From: Symsagittifera roscoffensis | Lineage: Eukaryota > Xenacoelomorpha > Acoela > Convolutidae | Direction: 5' to 3' | Assembly (NCBI RefSeq): GCF_963678635.1 | Contig: NC_087064.1 | Location: 3,225,926-3,285,925, forward strand | DNA length: 60,000 nt | Part shown: piece by piece, positions 31,501 to 44,453 of the stretch | Layout of the letters: every line of letters begins with the position of its first letter | Numbering within the stretch: position 1 is the stretch's first letter | Notes under the pieces: model-generated | Seen by the model: the letters and a program-made list of their open reading frames with translations, nothing else | The model's database searches: none | What the model was told of the DNA's origin: nothing | Made by a program: the position numbers and the translations under genes

Positions 31501-33628
31501 GTGGACCAGGACAAAGAGGGTGAAGAGGTAGAACAAAATCTGCTGCAAGACTATTTGTCCGGGGAGAAGGACGAGGAGAAGAACCAGCGATCACAAGATC
31601 AACACCCGGGACAAGAAAATTTGTCCGGGGAGTCTGAGATAGATCCTGATGAGAAACAGGACCTAGAGAACAAGGTTTTTTCCGGGGAGTTCAGATGGAT
31701 GCGAAGAAAGCACAGACATGATCTGGAGGAGCGTGCAGTCTCCAGCACAACCTCTTCAACGGCGGATAATTCAGGAAGCTTAGGAATGGACACCTATTCA
31801 GACAGGAATTCGAGCTCGGGATCGGAACTGTCAGAACTAGCGATACACACGCTACTAGTGGAAACTCGGGCAAGGGACCTGGACAGAGAAGTGTACCAGG
31901 ATCCTGACAGCGATCGCTACCTTACACCAAGCGAAAGAGTCTTTGACAACGCAGCGGATGACTTGGAGACAATAGCGGTATCGAAACGCTCGATAAGCCT
32001 GTTGCCGCAGAAAGAGGTAGTCAGGACTGATCTTCTGCCGTTTGAACAAGAAACACAACCGTTGGCGAGGATTTGGTGCGTTAAGATGGAAGAAGACACA
32101 CATCAGCCCAACGAGCTGAATAGTCAGATGAGGGCCATGAAGACGTACTTGAAGGCGAGATACAGACTCTCGGACCTTCTAAGGGCGCAGAGAAATGATC
32201 GCATGACAAGTAACCTGAAAAGGTGGATCGAGAATGGTTCTTCGGATAAAGGGGACCTCGAGGAAGATAGTTATCGCATCCTGAGACAATACTTCATGCA
32301 GAAGGAAGGGAGGTTATATTTGAACAAGGACGGGATTGTGGCTTGCAAAAGAAGGGAGGAAGACAGAGTCCTATACAAGTATAACGAGACAGTGTTACCG
32401 CAACTCTATCAAACAGAACTATTATTCAGGTCACATGATCAAATGGGCCATCAGGGGATCGACAAAGTATATCAGAGGATCCTGGAGCGCTTTGAGTGGC
32501 CTGGGATGAAAAAGGCATGCGAGAAATGGGTAACAGCATGTCTGTCATGCCAACAGGTCAAGGATCCAAGGATGTTGCGATTTCCTTTACAATCGATCGA
32601 GTCGTCTGAATTCAACGAGGTGGTGCAAATAGATCACTAAAAGATATGCATGACAGACAATGGTTACAATCAGGTGCTGGTAATGATAGATCTTTTTACG
32701 AAGTATGCAGAGGCCGTGCCCTGCATAACTGCCTCGGCGGAAGAGACATGCGACCACCTGATCAATACGTGGATAATGGAACAGCTTTCGTAGGAGAGCT
32801 TACGAAAGAGCTAATGAGACGCTCACAGGTCGCTCAGGCTCACTCCACGACATACCACCCTCAAACGAATGGCTTAGTGGAAAGACAGAATAGGACGTTA
32901 GTGTCGATGCTGAGAGTATATTGTTCCAGGTACATGACCGATTGGGACAGATACCTTCCACAGGTGATGGGAGCATATAACAGCACGCAACACTCCACCA
33001 CTGGAGTCAGTCCACACATGATGCTAACTGGACACGAAAAGTCATTACCCTTAACCTTCTTCTACCCAGAATATGAGGGAAAGAAAACGTCCCCACAGGT
33101 CTACGTGAGGGATGTGATCAGACGCCAACAGGAGTTGAACGATTTGTGTAGACGAAATACTCAGCAGGCACAGGCAAGGCAGAGGAAAAGACTCGACAAG
33201 AAAGCAGCTGGTGCAAAGGCTTACTCGGTGGGAGACTACGTATGGGTATTCCAGAACGTTATACCACCGAAAGGGACAAAAAAGCTCCTAAAAAATGGAG
33301 GGGACCCTTCATGATTACAGAGGTGCATCAGGAGGGACGCTTTTATAGACTGAGCACTGGCCGAGCCGCCCACTACGAGAATATAAAGCCACACAATCCA
33401 CCGACAGAAGACTGGTGTATACCTGCAGACATGGAAGAAGGGGATTATCTAATGATGGATCCTGCTTGTGAGGTCAATGAAAAAGGCACCAGGGAGAAGA
33501 ACGATGGAAACGAAGTCGTAGAGGAAGGTACGGATACACCGCTGGACCTGGATCCAAACGAACAGATCGAAGCGGACGATGAAACTTTACCCACGCAGAG
33601 GAAGATTGGCAGGATCCCGAACAGATAG
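31501..33628 (+). pseudogene. Integrase region, element A
   Basis: The acidic N-terminal part carries three LSGE-like repeats, then an HHCC zinc domain (SHDQMGHQG ... CLSCQQVK). A nonsense codon TAA at 32638-32640 follows VVQIDH, the first catalytic Asp. Beyond it a small deletion near 32770 removes about a dozen residues before the second Asp (DNGTAFVGEL). The catalytic Glu lies in NGLVERQNRTL. The last part (GDYVWVFQNVIPPKGTKK ... GPFMITEVHQ) is a GPY/F-type C-terminal domain, split by a shift near 33290. Integrase inserts the cDNA. Three lesions inactivate it. Compare the intact version in B at 55282-58269. Confidence 0.85.
31554..31688 (+). promoter_or_regulatory. Three internal polypurine-tract-like motifs, element A
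   Basis: TTTGTCCGGGGAG at 31554-31566 and 31620-31632, and TTTTTCCGGGGAG at 31676-31688, about 60 bp apart. They equal the core of the terminal tract (TGTCCGGGGAG) at 44441. In this frame they encode Leu/Phe-Ser-Gly-Glu. Repeated spacing also allows a short peptide repeat as the explanation. Confidence 0.5.
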
Positions 33629-33642
33629 AGGTTCCCAAGAAC

Positions 33643-34749
33643 TTGGAACCGGATCTTCCGTTCACCATACAGACTCGACAGAAGGATGGGATGAGACCAA
33701 GAAAGAAATACAATCCTTACGGTGACGACTTTGTAGTGGATAGGATAGATCTAAAGAAGATAGTGGAGGAAGTAGTGGGTCTAGAGGAAATAACTGTGTC
33801 ACAAGACATTGACATAGTCGATGATCACGACGATGAGTGGGTTGACGACTGGTCAAAACCCGAGGTAGAATTCGACGACGAGCAACAGCAGTCTTACGAA
33901 CAAGACTTGACGAACCTGCGTGTCTTAGAGTGGCTGAATGAAACGACCTCGAATCCTGAGGAGACAAGTGTCACGATTCAAGACGTAGATCGTGAAAGCA
34001 TGAAATACATCAAGACCGAACGAGATGATGCTTCCTGGGCTGCCCAGGAAGGACGACTACTAATTCCAGCTTCTAACCTTGACTTGATACCCGGTATGCA
34101 ATCGACGGGGACGTCGATGGATATTTTTGTCCGGGGAGTGGGGGTAGGACTTACCCACACTGAAAACTTGATAATAAAAAAATTAAGAATAGCAAGAGAA
34201 ACAGGAGACTTAGAAGCAGAAACAGGCGAAGAGCCTAAGAAACCTGACATAGGTAGGGTAGTTGAGTCATATTTTAACTTACCAAATGAATATTCAAGTA
34301 ACATAATACTAACAGACAGTGATTTCATACTAACAAACAGAACATGTGCGATAGCAATCACCGCAGACATGAGTTTTAGGACAGCGTTAGCGGCAGATTT
34401 TAAGAGAGAATACAAAAACGTGGAATTCCTTTGGAAGCAAAGACCAGGGATAGGGTGCGTGGCAGCCTTACATCCGGCGACGTCGCAGATACCGGGAAAA
34501 TACTTGTGCTTCTTGGTAACGAGGGCGACGGAGAAGCAGCACGTGGATCCAGAGAACCTAGTCTTGTCTTTGACGAGGCTGAGGGACTTCCTTGTCGAAA
34601 TGGACGTGAAGGAGCTCTCGCTTCCAGTGTACGATCCAAACAGAGGAAGACTGCATCCTCGGGAATTGTACGCGCTTGTACACATGCTATTCTCTGATAC
34701 GAACATACAAGTATATCTACATAAGAAATATTACTTAAGTATAGGCTGA
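33643..34749 (+). pseudogene. Macro-domain-like C-terminal module of Pol, element A
   Basis: 368 codons, open, in a shifted frame relative to integrase. The linker is acidic; FVRGVGVGLTHTENLIIKKL sits at about residues 163-182. Residues about 218-362 resemble a macro domain: ILTDSDFIL (phosphate-binding N-terminal strand), CAIAITADMSFRTALAADFK (the S-x-D-x-x-M-x-x-x-I-A-x-x-F pattern of OARD1-type macro domains), IPGKYLCFLVTRA, LTRLRDFLVE, LSLPVYDPNRGRL (where other members have the P-x-x-G-x-G loop) and TNIQVYLHK at the end. Macro domains bind or hydrolyse ADP-ribose. The glycine-rich loop is poorly kept, so binding is uncertain. In B the module is fused to integrase in one frame. Confidence 0.6.
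34126..34160 (+). promoter_or_regulatory. Internal tract copy and adjacent conserved stem-loop, element A
   Basis: TTTGTCCGGGGAG (34126-34138) leads into GTGGGGGTA-GGACT-TACCCACAC (34138-34160), which can pair 8 of 9 bases around a 5-base loop. The nucleotide block is identical in element B (55865-55897) although surrounding protein has diverged. Here the tract encodes Phe-Val-Arg-Gly-Val, a different frame from the LSGE copies. Confidence 0.6.
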
Positions 34750-35157
34750 GTGATGTGCGAGAGAGTGTTAGGCCAAAGACTAAGTTGTATGTAATATGTG
34801 ATATGTGTGTTATGTTATGTTATGTTATGTTATGTTATGTGTTAGGTTATTAAGATCATGGGTAAGTAGGGGTTAGTGACCATGAACAACTAAATGACGA
34901 TCTTGGGAATAGATCCAAAGTTTGGACTGTCCAATCTTAGGTCGAATTCCAAAATTTTAGAAACCAATTGATTTTAATAAATTTTAGGATAAATATCTTT
35001 TTATCTGAACTGTTTTTAAGCGAATTTTAACGATATATGTTAAGGTGAAACAGACAAGTGTGATATTTGTGACTTCTTTTCTAGATCCTGATTGATCATT
35101 TAATAACTCACTTGAGTGAAATATCGAATCGAATCAAATCAAACTTGAAAGAATAGA
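34750..35157 (+). other. Pol-ORF3 intergenic region of element A
   Basis: No ORF. It contains a (GTTAT)n microsatellite at about 34809-34841 that element B lacks. It is the place where a spliced or internal start for ORF3 would act, but I see no clear acceptor or promoter. Confidence 0.55.
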
Positions 35158-37068
35158 ATGGACAACTTCAACTTGGATGAATTGATGGACCTGGCAGAGG
35201 CATATGTAGGACCGATGGTAGATGCGATCTATCGTCGGCTGATCGATCGAGACTTCGCTCTGGAGGACCCAGAGGTAGTCATGTTGCTGACCGCCCTAAT
35301 CAACATCTTGGGGCACGACAACCGTGGGGACCGCCCCACGGAAGTCCTGTTGATGGCAGCATATGGAGAAAGAGGAGTACTAGACCGCCCGAACATGAGA
35401 GTGATGAGGTGGAGAAACGGGGCTCTCTCAGGGAGTGACTTGGCGAATGAGCCTGGATTGGGAAGTTCTAGGACTTACCAACCAGGTGAGATGCCAATGC
35501 CCTCCAAGCCCAAGCCTGGGCTGACGAGAATGCATCGGGAGATGAACAGCGAGGCGACCTCGTCTGGTTCACCACTGAGAGCAGCTGTGACACCAAAAAG
35601 GGCGAAAGTAGGACAAGAAGTTCAGACGAACCAAACCATGCAAGGTCTGGATGAGATGAACGAAGAACTGAAAAGTATGAAGAAGGAGCTGGACGAGATG
35701 ACCAGAAGCATGCTCCAGATGGAGGAAGATCGGGACATGTGGAGAAAGTTGTTTGAAGACTGCAACAAAAAGCAGGGTCAAGAGATTGAGCGCTTAAGGC
35801 AGGAATACAAAGAGCGATCGGAGCAGACGGCGTTGACAACAGCCGTGGAGAAAGTGATACCTGCAAGGGATATTCCTCGTGGGCAGTCCCCGATGGAGCT
35901 CTTGACGCCTCGAGAAATGAGTCAAACAACGGAGACACGATCTCCAGTAGAGACAAATCGAGTAACGATCCCGGATCCTAGTGACACCTTGGGTGACCCC
36001 GTCGTAGAACAGACAGTGAGGAAACTGATAGAGACAGCTGGACGACTGGTCGCTAACAAGAATGCGCCAGGTTCCGGGGTGACTGCACCCTATGGAACGA
36101 TTGACGATACGGGCAGAGTACAACTCTCCCAGACCGTGATCAGACAAGGGATAAGTAACGTGACACCACTCATGGGGAGCTCGAGAAACCCAGAGAGGAA
36201 AGTACGAAAGATGCCAGCGAAGAAAGTGTCTCGCATAATAGACGTGCAGAAGAATAATCAATTGAAATATAATTTCAAGGGAGTTCCGGAGACAGATCCG
36301 AGGGCCTGCTTCAATCGAGCTACCTGGAGCCCAGCTGTGAACCTGCAGCAACCACCACTCGGGACATCTCATCTGATACTGGGAGACAGCTTGGTCAGAG
36401 TGCTGTCAAATTTGAGGACCTCGTGGGTCACCACGGTGATGGCCTTTGGAGGAGCGACGATAGCCCAATTATATCGGATGGTGGAACTGATGAATCCAGG
36501 GAGGATTCCCAATGTGATGATCTTAGTTGGGACGAATGACATCTCCAGAGGTTCAGACGAGCAGGAAGCACTATGGGAGTCAATGATGGTATGTTTGTTT
36601 ACTACCCTCTGGTAGAAATTCAGTTGCGCGGTACTGACCGTTTGCACTGTGCCAATGAACGCGAGAAGCCTGACAGCCTCAGGAAGAAGGCACAACGAGG
36701 GAGTCGTAAGATGGAACAACATCTTGAGGAACTTAGCAAGTCGAAATGCCGGAAGAATGATCCTCATGGACATCGAACATGAGTTGAGAGTCATGGATCA
36801 GGCCAGACTGACCACAGGCGGCATCCACTTCGACAGTATTGAAGGACAAGCTTGGTTGAACCGAGTCTTCCAAGAGCGGTTGGACGAGCTGGAAGCAGAA
36901 CTTTTTGACACAGGAGTGCTGAAGGAAGAAGGAACAGTGAGTGACGCGGTGATTACCACCTTTGTGCCTCCTAGCTTGGAAACACGCTTGGGTACGGTCC
37001 CGGCCGTCACGAACTACAGGCAACAAAGCTCCAGCGAACCAGGTCGAAGAACAGACGTACAGGATTGA
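35158..37068 (+). pseudogene. ORF3 N-terminal part with SGNH-hydrolase domain, element A
   Basis: The ATG at 35158 is supported by B (MADRFWN at 54774) and by similar spacing after Pol. Residues about 165-225 form a Glu/Lys/Met-rich coiled coil. Then HLILGDSLVRVL gives block I (Ser codon 36388-36390) and VMILVGTNDISRG block III. After a frameshift near 36600 the frame 36649-37068 reaches the block V equivalent GGIHFD, where B has DGIHFD: the catalytic Asp is lost. The stop at 36613 and the shift disrupt the protein. SGNH hydrolases cleave ester bonds in lipids or acetylated glycans; the substrate here is unknown. Confidence 0.75.
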
Positions 37069-37217
37069 TTGGGAGAAGCACCGATGAGGAGGACTATTCA
37101 TCCTAGGAGAAGAATAGGCCTGTCAACCCAATCGAATAGACAGCAGGCACATCTAGATCGGACACTAGATCGGAGACGACGAGTACCAGTCGAGAGGAGA
37201 GACCGAGCAGAGGCTCA

Positions 37218-40200
37218 TTGATATGGTCGAGACCCATACCGTCTCCCTGGCATATATACAAAGACGAACTAATGAAACTGGATCTCCAGAGAGTAAGCTT
37301 CATCGAAGATGCAAGGAGGATGCTGAATGGAGCGATGCTATCCGTCAGCAGATTGTACTCGATAACCGTCGTAGACTGGTTGATAGCCGCTAGCATAAAT
37401 TTCAGCTCCACGACGGCCTTGAGATTTGCTGACTTAGAGGGACTGCCCTCTAACAACACGATGGGACCAGTGAATGAGAGACCGTTGCAAGATGTAAGAC
37501 TGAATCATGATGAAGGGAATCGTGAAGAGAGACCAGGAAGATTCCTGACGACGAGGGCGCCGATTGGACAACACGTGAAGATATTCAGGCAGCTGACGAC
37601 ACCCCCTGGTCATGTGAAGGAAAGAGTCTACCCAAAACTAGTGAACCAAGATGGTGATGCCCAGAGATATGGCGGATTGACAGCGATAAAGAAAGATGAG
37701 ACCATCTTCGCCGCCTATGACAAAGCAGTGATGAGGAAGGCCAAGATTATGGTAGTAGCGAATTCAGAGTTCGTGTACACCTCCAAGTCTTTGTTTTGGC
37801 CGGACGTCATAATGTTGGCAGCGGTCGACCTAGACCTATTGCAATCAGTATCTTTGGCTATAGGGGTACAAAGGCAGACGGACATGAACCCAATTACGAT
37901 TGTGTTTGCTGGCATCAATGACCATCTACACAGTAGAGGTTTTCTGAGCAGACTCAGAGATCCTACAACAGCAGAAAACGCAGTATGGCCAGCGATAAAA
38001 GACATCCTGGAGTCGATGGGTGAAGTGGTGGATGCGACGAAGGAGGGGTCATTCAATAAAGTAGCATTGAGAGTAGTATTTGCGTTGTCTCCGGGAAATG
38101 CACATCTCCCGGATGGACTGAAATTCGTGTATGCAATTGTGGCCTTACTCTCGGAAGGAAAATATGATGTGATCATATCAGCCCCGAATCGCATGATAGA
38201 AATGGAGAACCTGAGGCCACTTAAGGCGGAACTGCTTGCAGTATGGTCAGATATCTCAAACGCGATGAGAGGATTCAAGGACCACGCGCTACACATGTTA
38301 GTGTTGGACGAAGTGCTGGGGTTGGAACTGTCCAATTTCAGTCGACAACTCAAACTGAAACCGGGAATAGACGACGACCACCGAGTGATCACGGCAAAGT
38401 CCAACGACTTATGGTTCCGAGCAATGGAAGTGGCAGGTGAAGACACAAGAAGGAAAAATTTACTGGAGACGAGAGCTCATCTGGAGGCGATGGTTCTGAG
38501 AACCAAGCCGGAAGCCAACCAGTGGCTACACCTGAACCCTAGAGTAGCGGCATTGGGTGCAGATGCTTTTGAGCAAGGCCCCGTGATGATCACGAAGATG
38601 CATGCCTACTTGTTGAAGGAGGTGAACCTGGCGGAAAATGCCGGAGAAAAGACCGCTGAGTTTGTAAACAGAATGTGTCAGATTACTCTGGAAACCTTCT
38701 GGACCCAGGAAATGAAAGGACAGGAGGGCTTTGAAAGGACAGACAGCATGCTAGAAGGGTTGGGAGCCGGATGGACCGCGTCCTTCTTGGCAAAAGTTTA
38801 CCCGAAAGTCTCGCACTATTTGATATAGGAATTCCTCCAAGCAGTAGTGAGAGTATCGATAGTGGAACTAATAGCCTTGTTCGTGACATTCGGAGCGGAG
38901 AGTTTCGTGAAAGGACCGGCGATGCTGCTCACCGATGGAATTCAGAACCTGCGGCTAGACGGACTTCTGACATTGATTGCAATTACCCACGGAAACTTGG
39001 GAGGACTAATGGAACTGGCACGTTGTCCAGAGCAGATGAAAGAGAGAGTGAGGAACTTGGATATGAAGAAATCCACGGACTCGTGGAACAAGATAAGAGA
39101 CCTGAGACACACTCTTATCCAGTATCTCTTACAACAAAATCGCTTTGGAACGGGAGAAGACGAGACGATTGAAAGAGAGGAAGATGTTAGACGACATGTT
39201 GGAGGCACGCCGCTGTTAACCGACCTGAGTTTGGCTATGACAACAGATCCCTTGGCGTTGATCAGAGGAGTCATGGAGTTCGTGACAGTGATCTATGGAC
39301 CAGCAGTCACGTTTGCGTTCCCTGACGTTAAAGTGGAAGCATATAGGAGGTCGGTGCCGCACCTGAACCTCACAGTACACACGATTTGCATACACGGATC
39401 AAGCGACGAGAAGGCGAATAAGCAACGCCGCGACTCCCAAGCCTGGAAGATTTGATGAGGAATGGAAGGGATTAGGCTTAGCTCCGATGAGGATGAGAGG
39501 CATGACCGAATTGCCTGAAGCCTCATTAATCCTGACTAGTGTGAAAAAGGAGATGAAAGTGGGAGGAATACTGCAGACGAGAACCTTCCTAGCATCCTTC
39601 GGCTGCGAAGAAATCAAAGTGGTCCATGGAGAAGAGGAAGGTAAATCGGCCGGTACATTGCTCATACCGAGATTCCAGGAGGAAGCCGACAATGACGAAC
39701 AAGGACCATCGAGCTCGAACAAGGATAAGTCAGAAGGAGATGACGGACAGGGTGGAAGCCGTCAAACCGAAGAACCCATGCAACAAGATCAAGCTGGTGG
39801 GGAAGACGACAGGGCATCGACAGGAGGAACATCCAGCCTGGATTTCAATATCTTCAGTGATCTTGAGAATAATGCAGACACGTTGGAAACGGCTGAGCCA
39901 GCGGATGAAGGCATCTCGACACTGGAGCCTCCGTCAGCCTTTATGGAAATGAAACGGAATTTGCCGGAGAGCAGCTCTCCTGGCAATTCAAGAAATAATG
40001 ACCAGAGAATCCTCATGGAATCACCTCGGAGGAGAAGAATAGAGGCCTCAGCCAGAGTACCTTTCTTGGGAACGCTGCCCGAAGAAGAATGGGAAGTACA
40101 TCACCGAGACCACGAGAGTAGGACGGGATGCAAACTGGACAGAGTGGCGTTTATGGAAGAGGTCTGGACCGTAGTTCAAAGCTATGGGACCCAGTCTATT

Positions 40201-40305
40201 CTGAAAACGGGTCTCAACCAACCCTTGATGAGAGAAGTACTGGACAAGCTTGATGAGTGTGAAGGGAGACTGAGTGAGTTGTTGATCGACTCAGCCACTG
40301 ATTAG
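37218..40305 (+). pseudogene. ORF3 middle part, element A
   Basis: Three open pieces (37218-38828, 38847-39455, 39487-40305) are colinear with residues about 690 to 1960 of ORF3 in B. The shared blocks are KSLFWPDVIML, IVFAGINDHLHSRGFL, LRVVFALSPGNAHLPDGLKF, LVLDEVLGLELSNFSRQLK and GPAVTFAFPD. AGINDH resembles an SGNH block III, hinting at a second, degenerate hydrolase-like fold. Breaks lie at 38826 and after 39380; about 200 residues of B following VTYAFPD seem to be missing here. The last piece is acidic and low-complexity. Function unknown. Confidence 0.65.
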
Positions 40306-40391
40306 AGTGAAGCGAATTCTCCCATCAAGATGACACCGCAGGACAATGAAGGAGAGGTGGTGTATGCGACGATGCGATCAAGAGAGGGACG

Positions 40392-43300
40392 ATGCGATCA
40401 AAAATGGTGATTGATAAAATCAATGCGATGAAAATGAAGTTAGGCAGCAGAGTGATGCCGAGGAGAGTTGGAAAGACGAAAGTGGATTCAGAAATATCGA
40501 TGAAAGCTGGTAACTCAGCGAAAAGGAAACGAGTTGAGGAGGTCATGGATTTGGGGCAAGGTGATTATCAATTGTCTGGCACAGATAGAATATTAACTGA
40601 TATAGCGATGGTGCCACCCATTCTCATGGCGGGGATAAAGTCAACCGGTTATAAATTCAAAAGGAGTGACCGCACTCTGACTGGAGCAACCTTAGAAATG
40701 GAAATACTCAGCCAATGTGGAGAGAGCAAAATGAAAGACTTCAAGCCATCTCCCATGAATCATGGAAAGGGAAGTGTCGCAGGACAACTAACACCAGTGG
40801 AATACTACCGACTGACAGTGTCGGAGACTGTGTCGATAGATGAACCCACCGGTGGATACATGGAGATGTTGGAATACCGAAACTCGGCTAGAGGGTATGT
40901 AATGGCCCTGGAAGACGAAAAAGCCATGGAGGGTTATCTGGAAACGATGTTGCATGGCACCACCCTCAAGCAGAAGGCGTACGGGACTTTGGCGTCGTCT
41001 GACATACAGAAGGAAACGATCGAGCAGTTAGTGAGCCTTCCATGGAAAGCAGTAGTGTTGAGGTATTTCGAAGAAGAAATGAGGACTACGCCAAGAATAC
41101 ATGCTCTCGTGGCAGTACCTTACGTAAGAACAGAGTTACAACTCAGGTTCGCCTGGTGCATGATGGGACTGACTCGCGAAGAATATGACTCGGAAGAAAG
41201 GAAGAGATCAAAAGAGGAAAAGGTTTTCCTTATGACGAACCTGAGGGATCTGATAAACCAGGAGGGAGCAGCAGTAGCGTGTGCGCAGCGGAGAGACGCT
41301 CTCTGTTTCATTCGATTCCTGATAGAGCATATTTCAGTACCTGAATTAAACACTTGTGTTAAAATGTTGAGGGAAGGCGATGAGCGAACGAAAGCCTTAT
41401 TCTTGCTAGCACTGCTGGATATGCAGCAAAGTAAACCGATGAGGGTGAACATGAAAGAACCTGAGGAGTTGGAACCCATGAAAAAGATAGACGAAATCAG
41501 GAGATTCTCAAACAAGGAGCTGAGACTCACTAAAGAATCTATGGGAGCATTGCCAAAATCCAGTGAATACTGTGGACCGATCAAGAAGAAATCGTATGGC
41601 AACGTATTCGGGATCATAGGGATCGCGTACAATCCTTTCCTGAGTGAAGACATACGCGATTGCTTCTTCGATTATGAGCAGGCGGTGTTGCTAAGATTCT
41701 GGACGTCCAGAATTGTAACGATTAAGAGCGTTAACAATCCACAGGCCAAATTGGGACTGGTCTTGGAAGAAGAGGTGACTGCACCTTCAGTACTAAAATC
41801 CGACAAAAGAGTGGAGTTTGGGTTGGGATTCTCAGATGAATTACTGAGAACGAGCTTGATGACAGTGTGGGAATTGATGAGGCCATCATGGTGTCCTAGT
41901 CCCAACGCTGACTCAATATTACGGGCGACACAAGACGTACAGAGGGAACTGAATGCAGACTGTAACCTGCGTGACCTCAACATCGTATATAATGTGATGA
42001 TAACAGCCTCTAAGAGCAACGGAGAAGATAAAGTGGAGTTGCCTGGCTGGGGACCAGAAGACTGGGTCAAATCTGGTAGCTGTCTGGCGGAAGTCTGTGG
42101 ACTGGAGGGTCACGTTTGTGGAGGTCTGGACTGTGTGAGGACCCTGGAGAAACAACACAAGCAATTGACGGTATTGTTTGGAAATGTAGTGATGAAAGCT
42201 AGAACAGAAACGGAACTGATAGCAGATTGCCATGGAGGAACCGATGTGAATCTAGTGACTGCACTAGGATTCTACAGCATGTTTGGTTCTTTAGAGTCAC
42301 TATTGAATCTGGAACAGAAACATGAGGTGGTCACAGCCATCAGTGTAGAAGTATTCCCAGGAGTTCTGCAGACTGAACAGAAATACATAGGGAAATGGAG
42401 GGAAGCAATCGAGACAGAAATGAACATCAGACACAGCGAGACTTATTGTAGACCATCAGGAGCACGATATTTGGTGGGTTCAACGTTGGCTCCAATGTGC
42501 AGGAGCAGATACCCTGTACATTTCGTGGCTGTGGACGTGAAGAGTACAAGAACGATCGTGGATCAAGCCTTCTCAGTGCCGAAGTGTGTGAGATTGGCGA
42601 GAATGTCCGAGAAGTCTTACGAGTTACTATGTAAGATGTTCTCAGCAGTTCCAGAGAGAACCAAAGAAGAATTGGAGTCGATACTAGGAAAGAAGTTCAT
42701 GGGATATGTGAGTGGGAACTTCAGTGACTTTGAGAGACAGAAACAGGGAGGATCAACTGTCACAGATTACAATGCAGTGGATGAGAATGATGAAGTCCAC
42801 CGAGTGATGATGGAAGTGGAACCATTGCTGGAAGCTTCGGGAAAACGTAATTGGAGGAGCATCATGTTGACACATGACGAGTTTCCTTGCCACTGCTTGC
42901 TGCAGACCTGGTGGTATCCCAAGCGTGGTAATCTGATGTTGATCTGGGACTCTGGAGAGCTGCTCTCCATGGGTTTACCAGATTCATCACAGCCCGTAAC
43001 GATAATGATAGTGGGAGTTATGATGGCGATACGATGGCTGGAAGCTCATGTGAGAGAAAATAACAGACAGGAAGCACCGACGAGAGAACAGTTGCGGAAG
43101 TTAGATTGTCTAAAAGATTTAGATCTTTTTGAGACAATGTGCAAAATTCTAAACATTCCGATGGAAGTGAAGAAGATATGGGCATGAAAACGATTGATGC
43201 CATGGTTCAGAGCTAACATGACTGCATGGTTGTACGAGTATGCGAAAAAGCATATGTCGAAGCACGGCAGGGTGTACAGTGAATATCAGCTGGACATTGG

Positions 43301-43634
43301 AGCAGGAGCTTTCAAGCGAACTCTCGTGACTCATCGGAATGCAGTGACCACCGCTGTGAAAAGAGTTTCCAGGACGAGTGAACGTAGTGGAAAGGAGAAG
43401 GCAGAGATGTTAAAGGAGGATTTGGAGAGAAACTTGACGTTGTGTCTCCACAACAGCTTCTGCAGGAACAGAGAATCTAACGTGGATCCCCTACCTTGTT
43501 GTAAACAGAGGGTGGAAGAGCAGAATCGTTGGAGGGCGGCTTCCAGCAGCGTCAGGATAGCTAAAGACGTGTTACAAGATACAGAAACTGAGAGTGCAGA
43601 GTCAGTATCACAGGAGGAAGAAATGGAACATTGA
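40392..43634 (+). pseudogene. ORF3 C-terminal part, element A
   Basis: A 931-codon open frame, 40392-43187, followed after a TGA by 43194-43634; both align with the last third of ORF3 of B. Shared blocks: GIAYNPFLSED, LMRPSWCPSPNA, a four-Cys cluster (CLAEVCGLEGHVCGGLDC, 42082-42135), DQAFSVPKCVRLARMS, EVEPLLEASGKRN, PCHCLLQTWWYP and, in the last piece, PWFRANMTAWLYEY and LHNSFCRNRES. The four Cys are conserved in B and may bind metal. No known domain recognised. A single stop near 43186 separates the last 146 codons. Only one break in 3.2 kb suggests this part decayed little. Confidence 0.65.
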
Positions 43635-44453
43635 CGGATGACCAAAAAACAAGATGAAAGAAGAGATGAAATTAGAAAAATTTAGAAGTTTTAGAACTTC
43701 TAAACGACGAAAAAAGAAGAAAACAAAGGCGTGATGAAGAAAAGTTAAAACTCAGAATTGTTTTATGTGTGTGAAAAACTCAAGTGAGAAACCAAGCAAC
43801 CAAGTTCTAATTGAAAACTGAAACATTAAGTTGAGTTTTGAAATTGTTGCATTTATAAATTTATATTTTGATTTTAGTTGAAGTGGCTTTAGAGACACTC
43901 ACTTACTATTTATTTAGGAAGGCTTAAGTGAAGGAGTATATTTAAATATTCCAGCCTGCATGACTGTTTTTAATCAGCTAGGAGAACTGATCACTTTGTG
44001 ATGACATGGAAGGCTTGAGTAATCTCTCGAAGAGGGAGATTGTTTCATTGTTCTTTCTAACCACAGAGTTTTTTAGTTTTAGTATTCAGGACAATAACAA
44101 GCAAGATTTCCGAAGGGAAAAGCGTAGTAGGATAATTTTAGCTTGTTGGTTGGCAGGACTGTCCTGCAAGCCAACACCTTTTAAATCTAAGAGAGAAAGT
44201 TTTAATCGGGACATTGACACTGGAAGTCAGAAAATATGTTTTATCTCAGGTCATATCCTCAATGTGCAGATTAATGAAAGAATTTGAAGGCTATAGTGAT
44301 GTGGTATGATGCCATTTATATTCTGCAGTGAGTCGATGTGACGTGGATAAAAGTAATTTCGTGCATTTTGTAATTTCTGTTCGATGACATTGTAACCATT
44401 TTACGAACATTGCGTGATTCAATGAGGACATTGACCGGACTGTCCGGGGAGTA
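43635..44453 (+). other. 3' untranslated region of element A
   Basis: Lys/AT-rich non-coding sequence between ORF3 and the 3' LTR. A short inverted pair GGTTGGCAGGACTGTCCTGC lies at about 44147-44166. No gene or known motif apart from the terminal tract. Confidence 0.6.
44440..44453 (+). promoter_or_regulatory. Terminal polypurine-like tract of element A
   Basis: CTGTCCGGGGAGTA directly before the LTR start TGTGACATTCG. Element B has GAGTCCGGGGAGTA in the same place. It primes plus-strand DNA synthesis (class knowledge). The core is purine-rich only for six bases. Confidence 0.65.

Noticed and set aside
34809-34841. GTTAT repeat as telomeric sequence
   Set aside because: Only about six units, inside element A, not matching a known animal telomere repeat.
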